A stretch of DNA of 64,000 bases from Trileptium ribeirensis. Taxonomy: Eukaryota; Nematoda; Enoplea; Enoplida; Thoracostomopsidae. Position numbers and translations under genes: made by a program. The notes under the pieces are model-generated. The model was not told the DNA's origin. It ran no database searches and was given only the letters and a program-made list of their open reading frames with translations. Positions 58,561-64,000 of the stretch are shown here, piece by piece (the stretch's first letter is position 1; each line of letters starts with the position of its first letter). The DNA lies in assembly GCA_030248225.1 (NCBI GenBank), contig JASANE010010113.1:1-64000 (forward strand). Direction: 5' to 3'.

Positions 58561-58717
58561 CATAGTCCAGCTAGTACTCATTAAATCCATAAAATACAGT
58601 TGATCTCTTATCTCCGTAATCCGACATTTTAGCAACGTACTGTAGTTCAACTAGTATTCACAACATCCACAAAATGCCTTTGATGTCATCTCCGTAATTC
58701 TATATTTTAGCAACGAA
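58561..58717 (+). repeat. Two about 80-bp tandem units directly before the NADAR-SGNH start codon
   Basis: Each unit starts AGTCCAGCTAGTACTCA or AGTTCAACTAGTATTCA (58564 and 58644), contains ATCTCCGTAAT, and ends TTTTAGCAACG. TTTTAG (ending 58632 and 58710) looks like a 3' splice site. The second lies 8 nt before the ATG, so the gene may have an upstream exon or be trans-spliced. Confidence 0.7.
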
Positions 58718-58718
58718 A

Positions 58719-59900
58719 ATGAACCAAAGCCCCGCAACAAGCCACCAGAACTACGAACTCGACACATATGACCAAGTGCCAGACTACGTCGTAAACTGGG
58801 ATCAACCATGGGAAGCATTTCTTAGCAAGGGAACGGGCTTAACAATGCTGTCAAATTTTTATACCGTGCGGGTTGATATCAAAGCGGCCGATCAAATCTT
58901 CCACACAGTGGAACAAGCATACCAATACGCAATAGCTTACCTTTTCGATGAGGACGTCGCCATGGACGCAGTAGGCAAGCCTAATTTGAACGCCACCGAA
59001 GTTAAGGCAATTGCACGCTTCCATAAAAATCGGTTCTTAAACGCTACTAGCCGAGCGACACTGTGGCATATGCTTCCGCACGTGATGCGCCCACTGTTGC
59101 TGCAGAAATTCGCTGACCCCAGGGCATCTCAACAACTTGAAGCAAGCGGAAACGCGCAATTGCTTGAGGCAAACCGCGGAGATGCATTCTGGGGTGTCGC
59201 CATGGCTGCGCACGAACTATTCGAACACCGACTGCGACAACCGGTAAAAAACGTCATGGGTCAACTACTAGAGCAGGTCCGTCATTTTCGCCGCACCAAC
59301 GAGTGTCGGTGGCCCAAAACAATTATCATCGGCGACGTAGGTATATTCCCACTAATCGCTAGTGGTGGCAGCCCCCACAAAACAGTACTTTCATGGCCGG
59401 GGTCAACGTTCACCGAACTGACCCAACTCGCCATTTTGGTGGCATATCCGCCTATCGAGCGAATTATCTTCGTCGGGGGACAACAATCTGCCATTACAAC
59501 ACTAAAGTCGGGCGAAGTTACTACGCTTAACTCCACCAACTACACCAAACTAATTATTCGAAAATTATCGTATATGCGACATTTTATCCCACCCCAAGTC
59601 GAACTTATGTTAGTACCCCCGTCACCATATTGGGACTTATTCAATAGCCCGAAATTCGACTGGGCCGGCGAACTGGATTACAAATTGCCAACCCGAATTG
59701 CCAAAATGACTCACCTGCAGCCGACAAGGGTAATGGTAATGCCGCCTAAACTCCGCACGATGGACGCTTGGGAATGGCAGCCGAACACCGAGAGCCCAGT
59801 GTTCACAATTACGCCCATGAATGAGCCAAAATTAACGGCGGGGGGTCTCGCGGAAATGGATGACTGGCTGGATAGCATCTCGCAACCGAGCTTCACTTAG
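58719..59900 (+). CDS. NADAR-SGNH two-domain protein, intact 393-aa ORF
   Basis: Residues about 43-190 are a NADAR (YbiA-like) domain: MLSNFY (43-48), FHTVEQAYQY (61-70), TLWHMLPHVMRPLLLQKF, then LLEANRGDAFWGVA (148-161) with the usual Glu, Asp and Trp. NADAR enzymes hydrolyse N-glycosidic bonds; some remove ADP-ribose from guanine in DNA. Residues about 198-345 look like an SGNH-hydrolase fold: IIIGDVGIF (block I, but the nucleophilic Ser is Val), a GGQQ word where GxND is expected, and no clear DxxH. This domain is therefore probably not catalytic and may bind a ligand. There is no signal peptide or membrane segment, so it is probably nuclear or cytoplasmic. The ATG at 58719 is the first of the frame. 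A decayed paralogue lies at 24.56-25.88 kb. It could be a retroelement accessory gene or a host gene. Confidence 0.75.
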   Translation: MNQSPATSHQNYELDTYDQVPDYVVNWDQPWEAFLSKGTGLTMLSNFYTVRVDIKAADQIFHTVEQAYQYAIAYLFDEDVAMDAVGKPNLNATEVKAIARFHKNRFLNATSRATLWHMLPHVMRPLLLQKFADPRASQQLEASGNAQLLEANRGDAFWGVAMAAHELFEHRLRQPVKNVMGQLLEQVRHFRRTNECRWPKTIIIGDVGIFPLIASGGSPHKTVLSWPGSTFTELTQLAILVAYPPIERIIFVGGQQSAITTLKSGEVTTLNSTNYTKLIIRKLSYMRHFIPPQVELMLVPPSPYWDLFNSPKFDWAGELDYKLPTRIAKMTHLQPTRVMVMPPKLRTMDAWEWQPNTESPVFTITPMNEPKLTAGGLAEMDDWLDSISQPSFT

Positions 59901-59903
59901 TAG

Positions 59904-60062
59904 GACCACGCAGTTCTGGTGGCCCACCCGCCTATACAGCGGATAAATCCCATCGATGATCATCGGTCCACCATCACAACGCTCAAATCGGGCTAACTAT
60001 CTATCCTAAACCCTACTAATTGTACCCAATGTGTCACCCGGAAGCTATCGTATATGTCATTG
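59904..60062 (+). pseudogene. In-frame partial duplicate of the SGNH segment
   Basis: Directly after two TAG codons the same frame reads AVLVAHPPIQRI, TITTLKSG, a stop, LNPTN and RKLSYM. This repeats residues 238-286 of the upstream protein (ILVAYPPIERI, ITTLKSG, LNSTN, RKLSYM). DNA identity is high in places. It is either the decayed relic of a tandem gene copy or a former longer C-terminus. Confidence 0.8.
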
Positions 60063-60673
60063 TAATATGGGCTAACATTTATACAAATAAGCCACTTGCT
60101 TCAGAGCGTAGCGTTCAACTGCGCATAAGTACTAGACATGTACGAGGCTTAAAAAACGGAGAAGTGACGGTTGTTTTGTAACATTGACGTTCTAACAAGC
60201 TCAAAATCAGTCAGTAAGATTATCGTCAGTATAATGTAGGACCACCAACCTTTTCTGAAGTAGACTAAGGTAGTACACCTATAAAATCTCGAAGCCTATT
60301 ACAGACCGTTAAATTAACACATTGCTCCTATCACTAAAGCAAACCTATCATGAGCGGCTCAGGCATGTATCGCTAAAAATCGTAAAACTTCATTATATAT
60401 ATAACTGCAATCACATAACGTGGTGTGGAGGCACGATAACTCCGGATATAGAAGCACCGCTAGGTTCTCACCAAAAGTATTTCTGAAAATGGTACAGGGT
60501 AGGGCATCTAAAAGGCACACATGATTGAATTCCCCCAGTGCTCGTCGAGATCTAATAATTTGTCTTTGATGGTGTTGCTATATATTGTCTATTTAGTGCA
60601 AACGCAGCCCAAAAGAAAAATTAACCAACATGGGGTGGATGCAAAAAAAAAATAAAATAAAAAAGGGGTAGAT

Positions 60674-60718
60674 TTGTGAGGGAGGTGGTTTCCTGGATTG
60701 AAACCTCTGCCCTCACAA
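60674..60718. repeat. Hairpin with TTGTGAGGG stem
   Basis: Arms of 19 nt pair at 16 positions around a short loop: TTGTGAGGG at the base, GGTTTC/GAAACC at the top. The same base sequence opens the hairpin at 61193. Confidence 0.65.
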
Positions 60719-61192
60719 TCAGCTGTGCTTTGAGTGTTTCTAATAGTGGTTTTCGGACGGCAGGCTGGTTGGACTGGTTTTTCTTTTTCTGGTTTTTTAC
60801 TAGCATTCGTTTACGAACAAGTCGTACGTTCATGACTGCTATCCAAGTATCTCATTAAGCCAGTCCTTCTCATGCCACGGAATGTAAGGGAAGATATTTC
60901 AAGTTCCAAAAAAGTGCCAAGCCCAGCAGGTTCCAGGAGTTTTCAGGAATATTTCAGTTAAGACCCCAATCACTTTGTATATATTAACTGTTCCATTATT
61001 AATCACTGTCTGTCATATAGCGCTTTGTAATATACTTTTGTATAAAAAACTCGTATGCTAGCTTTGTTTGTACCGTGATATACCAACACATTCTGAAAAC
61101 CGCACACGGACTCACATAGCTAAACTTGTGCTAAATTTGCATTCCGGACCGATGTAACCTCTTTTCGGTAAAAAAATAAAATTGCGGGATTT

Positions 61193-61232
61193 GTGAGGGA
61201 AAGGCGTGCAAGGCCAAAACGCTTTCCCTCAC
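61193..61232. repeat. Hairpin with GTGAGGGAAAG stem
   Basis: GTGAGGGAAAGGCG and CGCTTTCCCTCAC pair over 13 bp with one bulged G. Its 5' side GATTTGTGAGGGA matches the hairpin at 60671-60683, but the upper stem sequence differs. Confidence 0.7.
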
Positions 61233-61882
61233 CACCATCGCATCCATATACCAGTATGCACTGACAATTTCTAAAATCGCATTACGGTTGGGGGTACTTC
61301 ATGTCCGCGTGTGTTTGTTGAAAATTTATGTATTATGTTTATAGCATGTATAAGTTGTGTCATAACCTTGGAATTTCGATGCTCATTTTCTTACTACTGT
61401 AATCTTATTTGCAGGTTGTTATTTGTACACTGCGCTATTATTTGTAAAATATCGTTGTTATCTTTGGGCGGCCTTTGTTGCCGTAGGGCCAGTTATCAGT
61501 TACTTCCGCAAAATATCCGCCAAGGTGGTTGCACTATCTACTGCACTAAGGATTATTTATAAAATCTTAACTCAGCTAGGACTGTCGTTTAGGCAGCAGT
61601 CCTCACATGAACAAAATGAATTTGAGCTTAACAGGAAATGCGGCTTTAAAACGCCGATGTTTTTGATACAAACTTTCTTATCTTCTGCGACGATTAGCCG
61701 AATATTAGCAGGCTTCCCACATCTGAAACTATCGTTATCTTACGGTCGTTTATTTTGTTAACGATAATAATATTTTTCTTCTCCAGAATATAACAAGTTT
61801 ACTCGCATAATCGATATTATTTGCTAAACGTTTACCAGTTCCGGTGTTTTCAACTTTCAGCTAATCTTTATACTTCCAGTAT

Positions 61883-61985
61883 CTGATAAGCGTTATCAGC
61901 TACAGCTTCCTGAGTATAAAAGCTCATTCGCAATCGGGTAGAGGAGCTCAGTACGGTTTGTGGATTTGATGAGTTAGGTTGCTTC
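61883..61985 (+). promoter_or_regulatory. TATA/initiator/DPE core promoter with upstream palindrome
   Basis: CTGATAAGCGTTATCAG (61883-61899) is a 7-bp inverted repeat with a 3-nt centre. TATAAAAG follows at 61915-61922 and TCAGTACG at 61948 with the A 35 bp from the first T, the same spacing as in L4.7. GGTTG at +28 to +32 fits the DPE consensus RGWYV. No gene was recognised downstream, so this may be the promoter of an unidentified retroelement LTR. Confidence 0.5.
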
Positions 61986-61999
61986 GCATAAATGTTCAC

Positions 62000-63550
62000 T
62001 ATGCGCTTGGGTTTTTCCTGCACAGTTATTTTCGCCGCTAGTTTTCATACACTGCAATTTCGTTTTGTGATTACAGTCCGGCCATGTTCGTAGGACAGTA
62101 GGCTTTGGCGCGAACTCTTGCGTAGTCTTAACTCGACAAGTCTAGTTCTTAATTTTTATGCTCCTTCAAGCCGTACTGGGTTCCCGGTGTGGCCCTCAGC
62201 GCGAGGGCCAACCGAGCGTGTTATTGAAGAGCAGTTTGTTGGTTGTTTAGAGAGTGGACCAGCACGCGAGTGATTTAGAGCTTGCTTGATTTTTTAACCT
62301 CTGGTGACCGTTCTGCTTATTCACATGCGTTTGACAACAATCCCTGTAATCGGTGCGTCACATAAGGCATCGAAATCTCAGACCGCTCATGTCACCAGGC
62401 GTCAGGTTTTATATCTATATACTGTTGGCAGCGCTCAGAAATTTCTTAATGATTCATGCAAATAGCGATTAATAGGTGATGTCCTGAAAGCTCCAGGGTG
62501 TATTTAAATCTGTTTCTAATTCATTGTTGGAATGTGCTGATTTTTCTTTACATGACCTGGTTTTGGAGCATTTCTGTATCATGTTTTAATGCTATTTTTA
62601 CCTGCTGAATATCTGTTGTTGTAAATAAAGTCAGAGCGTTGTGCCTCTTGTTACTTAAACGAACAATAAATTTAAAGGTACTGTTTCCCACTACGCTTAC
62701 AATCGTTCTACTCATTACGGATACATCTTTAATCAGTATGGCGCCCGCGGCATTCCTCCCACAGCCAAATTTTTATTAACACCAGATTGGTCCGCCGTTT
62801 CCTTGTCCCCGTGAAGAGGCCTTTGTGTCAAAGTTACTGCGTGCCAAGTTAATTTACCCGTAGCGGGCGTCCCTGTGGTAACATCATATATTAGAAATTC
62901 GTTCTCGTGGGTGTATAGGGTGTCCCATTTCCCCTTCCTTTGGACGAACGGGCCACCACACCCGGGGGACCTATATCATCTACTAGACAACGTTGGCTGT
63001 TAGCGCACGGGGGTCCTACCCTTGAACACTAGGACCAGAGGGCGGCAACTCTCTTCTGCACTGAGTCCCATCCCTTTGGCCACCATAGAATATAGGGGTG
63101 CGGAGTTCCTGCAGGTAGAGGTTGGGCAGCCCGCGCACCCCGTTACATATATATAATGACGGTTTCTAAACTATGTCAAGACACAAGATGTAAAATTTGT
63201 ATAGCATTTTGATATGTCCGGCATTGCCACTGAGGGCACTAGGGAAAAAGGTGGAAAAATTTTTTCTGTCGCTGTAACTCATAACTCATCGTCGAGTGAA
63301 TGGATTTAGATAAAACTTGACTTTTCGATAGTAATGGTGATGATGATGCGCACTTTAGTTGAATGTGAACAACTCTGCCCATCATACTGTTAAAATCGTA
63401 CGGAACAAGTTTTTTAGTTTTTGCTAAATTTTTCATACGGCTATCAGCGTGTTTCAGCGTATATCTCGGCACACAGGCGTCGCATCGAGATCTACAATTG
63501 CAGAAGAACATGTTTCTGTACAAGCACTCCCTGGGCTTAGGTGGATCAGA
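62000..63550. other. Transcript-like region without a recognised gene
   Basis: It lies downstream of the 61.9-kb promoter. It contains a GGCCCTC/GAGGGCC hairpin near 62193 and a GC-rich patch at about 62.93-63.14 kb. No ORF of note was seen. It may be LTR or UTR sequence of an unrecognised element. Confidence 0.3.
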
Positions 63551-63559
63551 ATATGGTTC

Positions 63560-63900
63560 CTCGTACCGTTGCCAGAAGTATTAATTTTTCAAATTTCGGC
63601 ATGTATTATGCGGTTATAAGCAATCTGGAAACAATGGTTTTGTGATCTAGAGTCCAATGTCACTATATTATAGATTTTTTGGTGTTTCAAGACTATGTGG
63701 AGGATGAAAGCGATTTCTAAAAAGCAGCGAGTTTTCATTTAACTTGGTTATGTATTGTATACAGGACATCAAGAATAACGCATTTATAGCCCAGCGCGAA
63801 TAGTTCAAGACTTTTCTCGTCGATGAGTGATAATTATTCCATTGTCTTGACAGCGTTAGATCATAAATTGCCCGAGGTATGTCTGTTTAGCAGGGGATAG
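63560..63900 (+). repeat. Sat-A satellite, third locus
   Basis: GTGATCTAGAGTCCAATGTC, TTTCATTTAACTTGGTTATG and a TACAGGACATCAAGAATAACG-like stretch match the order and words of the units at 37.7-38.1 kb. Confidence 0.45.
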
Positions 63901-64000
63901 ATTGTCCCACGATGTTGGGTAGGTCAAAACTTCTCTGTTTCCCCTTGCCCCTACGAACACGTGAGGGCAACGTAACATTTTAAATAACCTACGACATTCT

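Larger units (their letters stand above)
60063..61880. other. No convincing gene; two hairpins inside
   Basis: A frame at 61423-61761 encodes a hydrophobic 112-residue chain without known domain; I do not call it a gene. Otherwise only the two hairpins listed separately are seen. Confidence 0.35.

Noticed and set aside
61423..61761. 112-aa hydrophobic open frame
   Set aside because: No recognised domain, no signal supporting a start, and AT-rich composition gives hydrophobic frames by chance.

Overview
The window looks like non-genic, transposon-dominated DNA from an AT-rich eukaryotic nuclear genome, most likely an invertebrate animal. Evidence for a eukaryote: BEL/Pao, hAT, Merlin-type and several LINE families are present; core promoters have a TATA box, a TCAGT initiator and a DPE-like site; GTAAGT and TTTTAG splice-type signals occur; satellites are abundant; there are no operons and no recognisable host gene. 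The TE mix and initiator suggest an ecdysozoan (a nematode such as a mermithid is my guess, low confidence).

Layout. 1.7-2.45 kb holds a frameshifted Merlin-like transposase with its own TATA box. It is cut by a fragment of a repeat called here L4.7, which is itself split by a 715-bp TIR element. 4.4-5.3 kb is a degenerate satellite. 8.3-8.7 kb is a remnant of BEL/Pao pol, fused in frame to an intact GC-rich LINE (to 12.69 kb: 2A-like motif, APE endonuclease, reverse transcriptase, four C-terminal zinc fingers). An almost pure A/C tract and a dead hAT element follow. 15.44-21.16 kb is a long TG...CA repeat (L4.7). 21.16-24.1 kb is dead BEL/Pao pol, directly followed by a degraded NADAR-SGNH gene (24.56-25.88 kb). 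29.7-36.8 kb holds three decayed LINEs. 37-44.6 kb is rich in tandem arrays and dispersed repeats. 45.04-45.95 kb is a 5'-truncated LINE with a perfect 15-bp target duplication. 51.90-56.65 kb is the second long L4.7 copy, inverted. 57.6-60.1 kb carries a minisatellite with covarying inverted repeats, then the second intact long ORF of the window, a 393-aa NADAR-SGNH protein, then a decayed in-frame partial duplicate of its SGNH part. 61.9 kb carries another TATA/initiator/DPE promoter.

The most interesting item is the NADAR-SGNH family: two diverged copies of the same unusual two-domain architecture plus a partial third within 36 kb, one directly downstream of BEL pol. NADAR enzymes cleave N-glycosidic bonds and are known to reverse ADP-ribosylation of guanine; SGNH esterase domains are known accessory modules of retroelement proteins. 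A mobile or amplified gene joining them could be a retroelement accessory or anti-defence function. This is inference. The second structural theme is L4.7, whose two long copies share a promoter, a 21-codon first exon and a splice donor.
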